64,000 nucleotides of DNA from Oncomelania hupensis (taxonomy: Eukaryota > Mollusca > Gastropoda > Littorinimorpha > Pomatiopsidae), in the NCBI GenBank assembly GCA_036898135.1, contig CM072522.1, positions 3,836,421 through 3,900,420 on the forward strand, read 5' to 3'. Below, piece by piece: positions 21,528 through 31,185 of this stretch. Position 1 is the stretch's first letter; every line of letters starts with the position of its first letter. A program made the translations under genes and the position numbers. The notes beneath the pieces are model-generated. The model worked only from the letters and a program-made list of their open reading frames with translations, did no database searches and was not told the DNA's origin.

Positions 21528-22149
21528 TAACATGCCAGCATATCAGTAGGGGCCTATTGTGTGGCGTAGTAAATACACGTCTTTGCATAATATAGTCTTC
21601 AAACACCAACGATACTGTTTCAAACTGACAGAAAACAAATAGCTACTTACATCATTTGACTCGGATTCATCATCGGTTTCTCCAAAAGTGCTTTTGCCGT
21701 CTGGGTAAAACACGGTTGCAGTGGCTCCTGACGACAGCTGCCTTCCATTTAGGTTCTGAATGCTGGGGCCTTCTCCCTCTTCGTCGCCGCTGTCTTCGTC
21801 AGTGAGTGCATCTGTAGGTGGTGGTTCAATGAAAACATCAGCTCTTTGGAACATTCCATCTTCTTCAAGAATATCCAGCACCTCATTGACATTATACGAC
21901 CTGCAAAAAAATCGTAAATCACAAAAATAACTAAGACTTCAGTAACGCAAAAACCTGTCCCCTCTCGTGCCTAGAGGGTACTTTTCGGTGCAGCAGTTGA
22001 ACCTGTCCTACAACATACCAAAATGAAAACAGTTCAAAACAGACAAAACCGTTTCTAGATATGTTATATATCTACAATTTTGCTTATATAGTGTTATCAA
22101 AAATGTTGACCATTAATAAAATATTGTCTCACCTTTTCTGACTTGCCAT
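19813..22149 (-). pseudogene. piggyBac transposase, three exons, two lesions
   Basis: The transposase cuts and pastes the element at TTAA sites. Exon 1 (22133-22149, MASQK plus a split codon), exon 2 (21651-21900) and exon 3 (21445 down to 19813) are joined by GT/AG introns and stay in one frame, which supports the model. Catalytic aspartates are visible in LSIDESMIPYYG, LTFDNLFT and VVRWNDNS. Then follow IPQPALINHYNKTMGGVDRSD and a C-terminal cysteine-rich domain (CAACX6CVKC-like, CIKCNVRLHTKC). Two lesions stop it working: an in-frame TGA at 20660-20662 and a one-base shift in the A8 run at about 20295-20302. The acidic Ser/Glu/Asp-rich N-terminus is usual for the family. A GA microsatellite sits in intron 2. 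Confidence 0.9.
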
Positions 22150-22356
22150 GATGAGCAGAAAATCGCTGCAGTCTCATTCAAAATGGCGGCGCAAAAAACA
22201 CAATGCAGGGGAAGTAATGCCGAAATGCATCTTACCTTGACGCAGTGGTCTCACTGTAACTGTAGACCTCAAACTTTAGGGTTGTGCTTAAGTGTATATA
22301 AAAATAGGCATACATTCATGAAGTGTTCCCTTTTCTACCCCCTAGGCGTATATGGG

Positions 22357-22647
22357 GTGTCGGATAGTGCAGTGGTTGGAGCACTCGCTACTGTGTCGAA
22401 AGTGAAGCACCGTCCGGTGCGGTTAGCACTTGGATGGATGACCGCTAGTGAAGCGACAAACAACAACGCCCCCAGTTGACTCAACTGTGATTGAGTACCT
22501 ACTCTCTTGAGGGTGGGGAAGGTAAAGCAGCGAGGGAGAGAGTTGGGCATCACCCTCATTACGCTGGCCCAAGATAAGTGTGATCTCCAACATCACGCTC
22601 CCCTACGGCCACAAGGCTATGGGACTACCTTTACCTTTTACTTTTTT
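22357..22647 (+). mobile_element. SINE with tRNA-like and 5S-like head
   Basis: A 291-base retroposon flanked by a 14-base duplication (TAGGCGTATATGGG at 22343-22356 and 22648-22661). The head has a box A-like TAGTGCAGTGGTTGGAGC. It then shows GGTTAGCACTTGGATGG and ATGACCGC, which resembles the internal control region of 5S rRNA. The body contains CCCCCAGTTGACTCAACTG and GGCCACAAGGCTATGGGAC, shared with 28565-28799. The tail is TTTACC-rich with a final T run. It would be transcribed by polymerase III and mobilised by a LINE; the partner is not identified. Composite heads of this kind are inferred here from memory of the 5S sequence. Confidence 0.75.
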
Positions 22648-22872
22648 TAGGCGTATATGGGTTAAGAATAAAAAGCTAGTTCAAAGAATAAAATACATTC
22701 TGCATTCTTACTTCTTATTAAATTCTAATATCAATAATCAACACAACAGACCCTTAACTGAATAAAAAGTTTGGCAATAATTAATGTCCATTAATATGAC
22801 ATCAATAATTCATTAGAATAATTATCCTAGATTCCTGTATTAATCTATTTAACTACTTCTGCAACAGCCAAT

Positions 22873-22873
22873 A

Positions 22874-22908
<35 letters not shown>

Positions 22909-22932
22909 AACTATAATAATAACAACAACGGC

Positions 22933-22973
<41 letters not shown>

Positions 22974-22978
22974 CAACA
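22873..22978 (+). repeat. ATG/AAT/AAC microsatellite
   Basis: Trinucleotide runs: ATG repeated about twelve times, then mixed AAT and AAC units. They join directly onto the RTE fragment at 22981. Translations in all frames are homopolymers and are not genes. Confidence 0.9.
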
Positions 22979-22980
22979 CA

Positions 22981-24549
22981 GCACAGCAAAGGAGAACTGG
23001 ATAGAAGATCAATGCCAGGAAATAGAGAACAGTCTGAACAAAAACAACAGCAAGAAGGCCTACCAGACTGTGAAGCGGCTGACAAGTGTTAAACAGCCCA
23101 AAGTCTCCACGATCCAAAGCAAGTCTGGCATATGCCTTACAGAAGAACAAGAAGACTTGGACAGATGGACAGAGTACTGCTCTGACCTTTACAACCATAC
23201 ACCAAATGGAGACCCATCAGTTCTAGCATGTCCCGAGAACAGAGAAGAAGAAGAAATCCTCCCAATTCTCCGGGAAGAAGTTGAGGCAGCAGTGCAATCG
23301 CTGAAGAAAGGGAAGTCAGCGGGAGTGGACAACATACCCGCGGAACTGCTACAAGCAGGAGGAGAAGCGATGATTGATGCCCTCACCATTATCTGTAACA
23401 AGATCTGGCAGAGTGGGGAGTGGCATACACCATGGACCTAGTCGCTTGTCATCACTCTTCCCAAAAAAGGTAACCTTCAGGAGTGTGAAAAATTACTGCA
23501 CCATCAGCCTCATCAGCATCCCAGCAAGGTCCTCCTGAAAATAATACTCAACAGGTTGAAACCCCAAGCTGAATAAATCATAGCTGAAGAACAAGCAGGA
23601 TTCAGGGCAGGGCGAAGTACCACTGAACAGATTTTCAACCTCAGAATAATCTGTGAGAAATACAGCACCAACAACATCTATATCATGTGTTCATAGACTT
23701 CAAGAAGGCGTTTGACAGAGTCTGGCATGCAGCTCTATGGGCAACAGTGAAAGTGTACAACATCAGCCCTAACAATTTTGAAGTCATCAAAAGCCTGTAT
23801 GACAAGGCTACCAGTGCAGTGACACCACCTCCAGAGCTTATGGAATGGAAATAAGTGCAGAGAAGACCAAAATGATGACCAACAACACCAATGGCATCAA
23901 CACGGATATCAAAGTCCAAGGCCAATCCCTCAACACAGTGCATAACTTAAAATATTTGGGAGCCATTGTGTCAGACAATGGGTCCCGACAGGAAGTCCTC
24001 TCCAGGATCGCACAAACTGCTGCCCTGACAAGGTTTAAGCCCATTTGGAAAGACAGGACCATCACTCTACATTCCAAAGTAAGACTGCTGCGCTCCCTTG
24101 TCATCTCCATCTTCCTATATGCTTGCGAAGCATGGACCCTCACAGCAGATCTCCAACGAAGAATACAAAGCATGGAGATGAGGTGCTACAGAAGACTTCT
24201 GGGCATTTCCTATACCCAACACATCACCAACGACGAAGTCCGACAGACCATCACACAAGCCATTGGACAACACGATGACCTGCTCACAGTGGTGAAGAAA
24301 CAGAAACTCCGATGGTATGGCCACATCACCAGATCATCAGGCCTTGCAAAGACCATTCTGCAAGGCACAGTGCAAGGAGGTAGAAGAAGAGGGAGACTGA
24401 AAAAGAGGTGGGAGGACAACATTCAAGAATGGACTTGTTTGACACAGAGAGAAGCCATCAGGGCTGCTGAGGACAGAGAAAAATGGAGTATGCTGGTTAA
24501 TCGATCATCTGTGGTCCCCCTACGACCTCTGGGTTACCGGACAGGATAG
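22981..24549 (+). pseudogene. RTE-like LINE fragment lacking its RT active site
   Basis: A 5'-truncated copy of the RTE-like LINE at 60890-64000, on the plus strand. It starts at the linker after the endonuclease (ENWIED-like), covers the reverse transcriptase fingers (KSAGVDNIPAELLQAGG, FIDFKKAFDRVWHAA) and the C-terminal region (RRLLGISYTQHIT, LRWYGHITRSSGLAKTI). An internal deletion near 23820 removes about 80 residues, including the QGCLLSP and FADD motifs, so the enzyme cannot work. In-frame stops occur near 23440 and 23573 and a four-base loss near 23661. The 3' tail is GATAG-type, followed directly by a long AAC/AAT microsatellite. Confidence 0.88.
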
Positions 24550-24559
24550 GATGGGATAG

Positions 24560-24705
<146 letters not shown>

Positions 24706-24805
24706 TCTAATAACACTCATCATCTTTATTCTAAACTAAAAATAATCATTGTCAGTAGAGATTATTATCGAGGACTGGAGATTCTCATTTCCTAAGTGCA
24801 TCATT

Positions 24806-25060
24806 TTAGGTTGTAATGGCTGTTGGCACAAAAGATCTCATTCTCTCAGTTCTGCACCTCGCTGCACGGTACCGACGCCGGGAAGGAAGCAGGCAGAACT
24901 GACTGTTTAGATGGGTATCATCTGCCACAATACCACGTGCTTTTTTAAGGGTTCTGGTGGTAATCAGCTCTTCCAGGCCTGGTAGATCGGTGCCAATTAC
25001 CTTTTCTGCCTGCCTAATAACTCTTACAAGTCTGTGCCAGTCTTCATAACTGCAAGCATG
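24806..25060 (-). pseudogene. CR1/Rex-like LINE C-terminal fragment
   Basis: On the minus strand an 83-residue open stretch ends in TAA at 24806-24808. It contains YEDWHRLVRVIRQAEKVIG, LPGLEELI, KKARGIVADDTH, LLPSRRRYRAARCRTERM and SFVPTAIT. This is the characteristic ORF2 end of CR1/L2/Rex-type LINEs, which lies after the reverse transcriptase. Everything upstream is lost; a tandem duplication starts at 25070. It is a 5'-truncated insertion without activity. Confidence 0.75.
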
Positions 25061-25069
25061 GAGCCAGAT

Positions 25070-25219
25070 AGTGACATAAGCATAGAACAGAGGACATGAA
25101 CATATTGTACATGTTGAACATTAAAAAATACATCAACACATGGCAGTGACATAAGCATAGAACAGAGGACAGGAACATATTGTACATGTTGAACATTAAA
25201 AAATACATCATCACATGGC
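25070..25219 (+). repeat. 75-bp tandem duplication
   Basis: Two adjacent 75-base units (25070-25144 and 25145-25219), both starting AGTGACATAAGCATAGAACA, with two differences. A second small duplication (TAGGGCCCTCTAG twice) is at about 25357-25389. Confidence 0.9.
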
Positions 25220-26371
25220 GTTAACACAATAACCTTTGCCCGAATCCGCATTTTACTTTGCGATGTGGGTCCTTCATGACCCATGAGATTGATAAAGCCC
25301 TAAACATTTATATTCTTCAATCGATAACACCAGTCTACCACAACCCATATGTTTAATAGGGCCCTCTAGATGTTTAATAGGGCCCTCTAGTTGTTTATTC
25401 TGCAACCAATGGTGTGGGTCTTCCATGACACATACTCTAAATGGAAGAGAGTGTTATGTTATGCGTTTCCAACAGGGTCCGTAGAGAAAAATGGTTTCAA
25501 AATTCCTAAACTTTTCCCAACCACTACATACTTTTTCACTGACTCAATTCGCAGCAAACTCCAAACGAAATATAAACCAGTATTCCATCCCATACATACG
25601 TATGGCAGCAGCATAAATAGAAAAGAATTATTTACCTGCAGCTCTCGGTGTATGCACATTACTTTTTTTAGTTTCAATCATGCTACTTGTCACAAGGTCT
25701 GAGTGAATGCATCGTACGATTGTCAGCAAACACCAGATATGTCCAATATCTGATTCAGCAGCAGTTTCTCTTGACGATATATAGGTCTTTTCATCTACTG
25801 TACATTGCCATACTATTTATACCAAAATGTATACATGTTCTTTCAAGAGGCACTTTTTTGGAGGGGATTACTGTACATGTATGTAGCAAGTACACAGCAT
25901 TTTTTCAAAACCCCCCCAAAAAAAAATTTTTTGAGCCTAAATTTAATACAGGATAACATGTATATTGCAAAAACATTTCACTTTTTAACATAAGTTGAAA
26001 ACTTTAAAAAAAAAATAGCCATTAAAGAAAAAACGCAGAATCAGCATTTTCAGCTTTTTTTGCATTTTAGGTGACCGGCCGATGGCCTGCTTATATATTG
26101 GACAGAATGTTAATTTAACGCTTTATTAAGTTAGTCCTTGATGTGATCTTTGTAAACAAATAAAACAAACTCAATGTATCATGCATGACAAATTATTTGT
26201 ATTTTGAAGTGTGTAAGCATAAAATAGGCCTATCACTCAGGGATAACTCTATTTGTCATCACGGACAACTCTTGGCATGTGTTGATGCTATGTGCAGGAA
26301 CTAAAAACCGCTTTTTAAAGTATTTTACAGTCGAATTTCAAACTTTTTTTTGCTTTCACATGGAAATAGTG

Positions 26372-26998
26372 CATACCTGTCAAGCTCTTGTGGACTCTTA
26401 CCATAAGATTTTGCTTCCCATACCATAAGTTTGAACAGAATACTATAAGAAATGTGTGAAAATGCATGGATTGTCAATTAATAAGAATTAAACACCTGTA
26501 TACACACACACCATGCATAACGAACCAATCAGTCTTGTTTCAAAATCAGAAAAACACACTTTTCTCAATACCTAACTGCACTTTATTTAATTTTTGAGAT
26601 GGAAAACCAATCCATGTAAAATAAAACATTTATGCACACATGAATACAACTCATTGATGCTCTTTGTTGTACAAGATCTAGCCTTCTCCATCATGCTGCC
26701 AGTCACAGCAAAGTCATGACAACCAGAATCTGAGTTGAGCTTGACTTGCAAGAAAGCAGTCAGTGTGTCAGGGGCCAAACTGCTCCTGCATGGCCTCAGT
26801 GTGGATCTTCCTGACCATGGAGAAGACCCTCTCCTTATCAGCATTGATGCGGGGGAGCATATTATATTATAAAATATAAATTATTTTTTCACCACAATTT
26901 AAAAAAAAACCATAAGATCTTCACCTTATGCCATAAGATTTGAAAATTGCCAAAATTCCGTAAGAATTATGTCAAAAGCATAAGACTTGACAGTTATG
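26372..26998 (-). mobile_element. Nested hAT-like element with CATA ends
   Basis: Terminal inverted repeats CATACCTGTCAAG and, on the other strand, CATAACTGTCAAG. The flanks share ATAGTG (six bases if the element begins CAT, up to nine otherwise; 26366-26374 and 26999-27007). A transposase C-terminal remnant lies inside. Its ends differ from the CAGGG class around it, so it inserted later into that older element. Confidence 0.65.
26587..26853 (-). pseudogene. hAT transposase C-terminal remnant
   Basis: The minus strand encodes INADKERVFSMVRKIHTEAM, then after a frameshift DTLTAFLQVKLNSD. The pattern NAD/NAE-ERVFSMV-KI followed by L-KLN is the dimerisation region at the C-terminus of hAT transposases. 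The rest of the transposase, including the catalytic residues, has gone. It lies inside a short element with matched inverted ends, so it is an internally deleted derivative. Confidence 0.65.
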
Positions 26999-27457
26999 AT
27001 AGTGCATTCTATTATGTGCACACAAAGTTTTAGCGAGGGGTCTTCTTATTTAGTAACAATTATCACGATAAAACCCATCTTTTCACTTGCCACTTCAGCT
27101 ATTAGGACGCGGACGTCTCCTGTTGCATAAAAACCGAAGCTACAGGCTTTCCGTAATAATTATTGGTTAAAATTATTTATTTCTGATAAGTTTTCGCTTA
27201 GAAATAGCCCGTAATGTCATACTGCTGTGGGCACACTCAGGAGAAAACTCTATTCGTCATCATGGACGACAATTCTTGGCATGTGTTGTTGTTAATGTAT
27301 GCACCCTATTTAAACAAAAATGTATGTTCTTTCAAACAGATCTTTTTCTTGGATCAGCTTCCCATTTATTACTTCTGCTTTCTTTTTTGCTCTCTTTCTC
27401 AAGGCATTGGACTGTGAGATGAGGTCCAATCTGTTCTGTTTTTCAGCATCTTCTGCT

Positions 27458-27646
27458 TTAGAGTCTGCAGTTTTCTGTAAGGATGCTTTTCAAAGCCCCT
27501 TCACCCATAGAAGCAATGTGAATTTTTGTTTTGCATACTTCGCAAAATGCTTTCTTTATATTTTCTATTTTTTTAATCCAAGCTGCATATTCTGGTTTTT
27601 CCAACCATTCGTCAAGAAACGAACATGAGCCCGGCATTGTGCACAA
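27458..27646 (-). pseudogene. hAT transposase N-terminal BED-like finger
   Basis: A 62-residue frame with FLDEWLEKPEYAAWIKK, KKAFCEVCKTKI and IASMGEGALKS. The order W-(about 20)-CX2C-G-AL-S is typical of the BED-like zinc finger opening KIAA1586-type hAT transposases, where the finger binds the transposon ends. The His of the finger, expected after ALKSH, is missing here (ALKSILTENC). It sits about 350 bases inside the right end of the 25473-28000 element and reads inward, the expected position of the transposase start. Confidence 0.6.
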
Positions 27647-28000
27647 AGTGTAAAATATTGATCACACGCGGCTCCAAACATGGATGTAGAAGCCCGGATG
27701 TCAGCAACCAGAAATGAATAATTAGAAACCAGAAAGAAATCATTACACAACTGAAAGTAGACTTCTTGAATTTTCGAGGTTTGGTAATATTCGCTTCTCA
27801 TTTTATTTATGTTTTTATTTTTTTATAATTTTATTTTGCACATCGTTTTTACCAAGCAAAGACAAGTGCTTAGATCGTTTAATCAGTTTTCCAAGACTTT
27901 CACTGATCAAGACAATTTTGCTCAATTTTCACAGACTGGAAAACACCTTCTCAAATTTCCCAAACTTTCAAAGACTTAACACAGACCTGTGCGGACCCTG

Positions 28001-28564
28001 TCCAAGTTGTTTCTAACAAAATTAGCAGCTCAAGCAGAGTGTGTGACCCACTTTTTCTTCTCTTCTTGCGTTGAGCAGCCACTATCAAAATGTTGAATAA
28101 TTTGCTGCTGTAGGTTGTTACTAGGTGCTTACCATGTTTTCCAAGGTGTGTGTGGGGAGGGGGGGAGGAACATACACACACAAATATACACACATGCAAA
28201 ACCTAGAATAATCTGAAGCTACTTGTTGTATACATAACTATAGGTGGTGGAGCTGCTGGACTTAGCTTACTGTGACTGGAATGCATACGCTAAGGCCTGA
28301 GTACAAACCCTAGCACAGCCTAATGACAGCAGGGTCAGCATCACTGGCTTCTTCGGTGGAGATGGTGTTCTAGTCCCTGATGGAGCAGGGGAAGAAGGAT
28401 AACTTCTTGTAATCTATCCTGCACTGAATCAGTTGGAACTTACAGTCACGACCTCTACTGCCGTGAGCAGATGCAGGCTGTAGCTTGCTGCGTCGTACCT
28501 GGACTTGTCAATTTCTGATTTTCCTCAGCATGCACAGTCTGGCTTTCTTTCGTCGGGACTTGAG
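28001..28564. other. No gene seen
   Basis: Non-coding sequence with a short AC-rich patch at about 28165-28195. No domain or transposon end beyond the TCCAA duplication at 28001-28005. Confidence 0.4.
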
Positions 28565-28799
28565 AGTGGACCTGCCCCTTGGATGGGTGACTGCAAAACG
28601 TGAAGCGACAAATAACAACGCCCCCAGTTGACTCAACTGTGACTGAGTACCTACTCTCTTAAGGGTGGGGAAGGTAAAGCAGCGAGGGAGAGAGATGGGC
28701 ATCACCCTCATTACGCTGGCCCAACATAAGTGTGATCTCCAACATCACGCTCCACTACGGCCACAAGGCTATGGGACTACTTTTACCTTTACCTTTTTT
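28565..28799 (+). mobile_element. SINE fragment, body and TTTACC tail
   Basis: Same family as 22357-22647, truncated in the 5S-like part (starts CTTGGATGGGTGACTGC). Body motifs CCCCCAGTTGACTCAACTG and GGCCACAAGGCTATGGGAC are intact, and the tail is CTTTTACCTTTACCTTTT. It abuts the RTE endonuclease fragment. Confidence 0.75.
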
Positions 28800-28829
28800 A
28801 TTAGGCATCAGCAAACTGCACTAGAAAGG

Positions 28830-30083
28830 CCTAATTGACTGACAAAGACCACAAGCTTTATTTCAGCGGTAGATATGACAGGCACGAACATGGCGTTGGA
28901 TTCTTGGTCCACAAAGACATTCTAGCCACTGTCACGGGTTGCCGCCCAGTCTCCAGTAGCCTGCCTCATTACCATCCGTCTGAGAGCAGCCCTTTTCAAC
29001 ATCACCATCACCGAGATCTATGCCCCAACATCAGACTATGACGACAGCGAAGTGGAGGATTTCTATGAACATCTACAGGCTGTCCTTGACCAAGTGCCAA
29101 AGGAGGACATAGTCATAGTGCAAGGCGACTGGAATGCCAAGGTTGGCCAAGATGCGCATCACATCTGGGGAGACACATGTGGACCCCACTGCAACGAAAT
29201 AAATGACAGGGGTCTGAAACTCTTGGAGTTTGCCAGATACAACAATCTGATACTGGCAAAAACTCTTGGTCTCCACAAAAAATCCAGACGATGGACATGG
29301 CACAGTCCCAGCAGGGAGCATCACAACCAGATTGACTACGTCATGGTGAAGACAAGCTTCAGATCAAGCATCAACATTGGCAGGACACTCTTCCAGGAGC
29401 AGACATCAGAAGTAACCACAATCTCGTGATGATGACCTTCCGGCTCCACTTGAAGAGAGTAAACACAGCAAAGTGCACCAGACTGAAGTTCGACCTGGAA
29501 AAAACTGAAAGACTCAGAGCTGGCAGAAATATTCCAAGCCACAATTGGAGGGAAATTTGCACCACTGCTCATTTTGGGAGCTGGTGAAGTAGATGTCAAC
29601 ACAATGACCACCACCTTCAACTCAGCTGTGACAGATGCTGCCACTGAGATCCTTGGCAAGCACCGCCCAAAGAAGAAACCATGGATCACACCTGAACTTT
29701 TGGACCTGTGTAACAAACGGAGAGAACAAAAAGAAAAAAACAACTCACAGGAAGCTGATGCCTACTGAAAAATCAACAATGACATCCGAAAAGGCATGCG
29801 CACAGCAAAGGAGAACTGGATAGAAGATCAATGCCAGGAAATAGAGAACAGTCTGAACAAGAACAACAGCAAGAAGGTCTACAGACTGTGAAGCAGCTGA
29901 CAAGTGTTAAACAGCCCAAGGTCTCCACGATCCAAAGCAAGTCTGGCATATGCCTTACAGAAGAACAAGAAGTCTTGGACAGATGGAAAGAGTACTGCTC
30001 TGACCTTTACTACCACAAACGAAACGGAGACCCATCAGTTCTAGTATGTCACCAGAACAGAGAGGAGGAAGAAACCCTCCCAA
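28830..30083 (+). pseudogene. RTE-like LINE endonuclease fragment
   Basis: The plus strand carries the endonuclease and linker of the RTE-like LINE, 5'-truncated at HKLYFSGR. Motifs: HEHGVGFLVHKDILATV, VQGDWNAKVGQDAHH, RRWTWHSPS and NQIDYVMVK. Frameshifts interrupt it (near 28955-29050, 29390 and 29500), so several short frames replace one. The linker ends with REEEETLPIL, where an I/Nimb-like LINE 3' end has inserted at 30084. Reverse transcriptase is therefore absent. Confidence 0.85.
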
Positions 30084-30547
30084 TTCTACAATTACATTAC
30101 ATGATTATTGCTTTAGGTCCAGCGGACTCTTCCGAGCCAAATCAGAACCAGAGAGGCGTTATCTTAAAATATTACATAATGGATCAAATCTTAAAAAAAC
30201 AAGCCTGTTACTCTTAAATATTAAAACAAACTTTCACATGCAACCTCTTGAAAAAACTTCTTTAAATCTGATGTATTAAAAATACGTTCTCTTGCTTTCA
30301 AGCAAATCACTAAAATCAGTCTTACCAATACAATTCAACCAACACAAAACAAGACAACATGATTTATATGCGATAAAACAAACCAACATCATGTAAAACT
30401 TGAAACAGGTGTTGACCATTGCATACTTTAAAAATTTATTTGAAAGGTATTGAACCAAAATATGTTTCTCTTGCATCAAACAGATCAGCACATTCAGACA
30501 TGAAATGGCGAACGGAAAAGGATTTATCACATGCAAAGCACCATGGT
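30084..30547 (-). mobile_element. I/Nimb-like LINE 3' fragment, ATTAC tail
   Basis: The 3' UTR and last part of ORF2, minus strand, with a plus-strand tail of TTACATTACATG. It is 5'-truncated within the codons for the C-terminal zinc knuckle (GCACCATGGTGG). It is inserted in the RTE fragment at 30083. Confidence 0.85.
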
Positions 30548-30604
30548 GGTTACATTACATTACATGATTATTGCTTTACGTCCAGCGGACTCTTCCGAGC
30601 CAAA
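30548..30604 (-). mobile_element. Second I/Nimb-like 3' end, adjacent
   Basis: A second tail and 3' terminus (TTACATTACATTACATGATT, then TCCAGCGGACTC) lies directly beside the first. It ends at 30604 where the CR1-like LINE tail begins. Two tails in tandem show two separate insertions. Confidence 0.8.
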
Positions 30605-31185
30605 TCAGATTCAGATTCAATAGTTTATTACAAGAAGAAAATGATTTTAGCATTAATTTGCTAATCTTACAATCAGTCCTTCTTTCAATCACTCACACAT
30701 TTACTTTAATCATTTATCCACATTCATGCAAAGACAAACATTGATTTGAAATTAAAGGAATAAACAAGCTAACTTCGTAACAAGGAAACTAACAATACTA
30801 AATATAAAACATTTAACTGGAACCATTTAATTTAATAAAGAGAGAGAAAGGCATGACGGACTGAGTGGGAAGAGAGAGAGAGGGGGGGGGGGGGGGGAAT
30901 GAAAGAGGAAAATCAATTGATGCATGCTAGAATGTATGATTTTTGAAATTATTAAGAAATATGTTGTAAATCTTGTACCTGAAGCTGTTTAACGATGTGC
31001 ATTGTTTTAGTTCTAAAGATAGAGTGTTCCATAACAGGGGGCATTTAAAAGAGAAGCTAGATTTAAAAATGTCAATTCGTGGTTTTGGAAGTCAGTAGTT
31101 TTCAGAATGGTATTGTGTAGGAAATGACATTAGTTGATCACGTAAGAAGGCGCTATATTATTTTTTACTTTAAACATCTGTATGG

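Larger units (their letters stand above)
19423..22661 (-). mobile_element. piggyBac transposon with TTAA duplications
   Basis: A 3.2-kb DNA transposon. TTAA is present on both sides (19419-19422 and 22662-22665). The ends are inverted repeats: CCCATATATGCC on the left and GGCGTATATGGG on the right, one mismatch in 12. The transposase gene reads on the minus strand. A second, subterminal inverted repeat of about 34 bases lies at 19563-19596 and 21949-21982. A SINE at 22357-22647 has inserted within the right terminal repeat, adding about 305 bases including its duplication. Without it the element would be roughly 2.9 kb. Confidence 0.92.
25473..28000 (-). mobile_element. hAT-like DNA transposon, 5-bp TSD
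   Basis: The left end reads CAGGGTCCGTAGAG and the right end, on the opposite strand, CAGGGTCCGCACAG. Both are flanked by the same five bases TCCAA (25468-25472 and 28001-28005). Inside, reading from the right end, is a BED-type zinc-finger remnant (27458-27646). A second hAT-like element is nested at 26372-26998. Two related passages (around 26226-26300 and 27222-27305) suggest an internal duplication. The transposase is mostly lost. Confidence 0.7.

Noticed and set aside
25391..25702. A 103-residue plus-strand frame
   Set aside because: It crosses the left end of a DNA transposon at 25473 and has no recognisable content.
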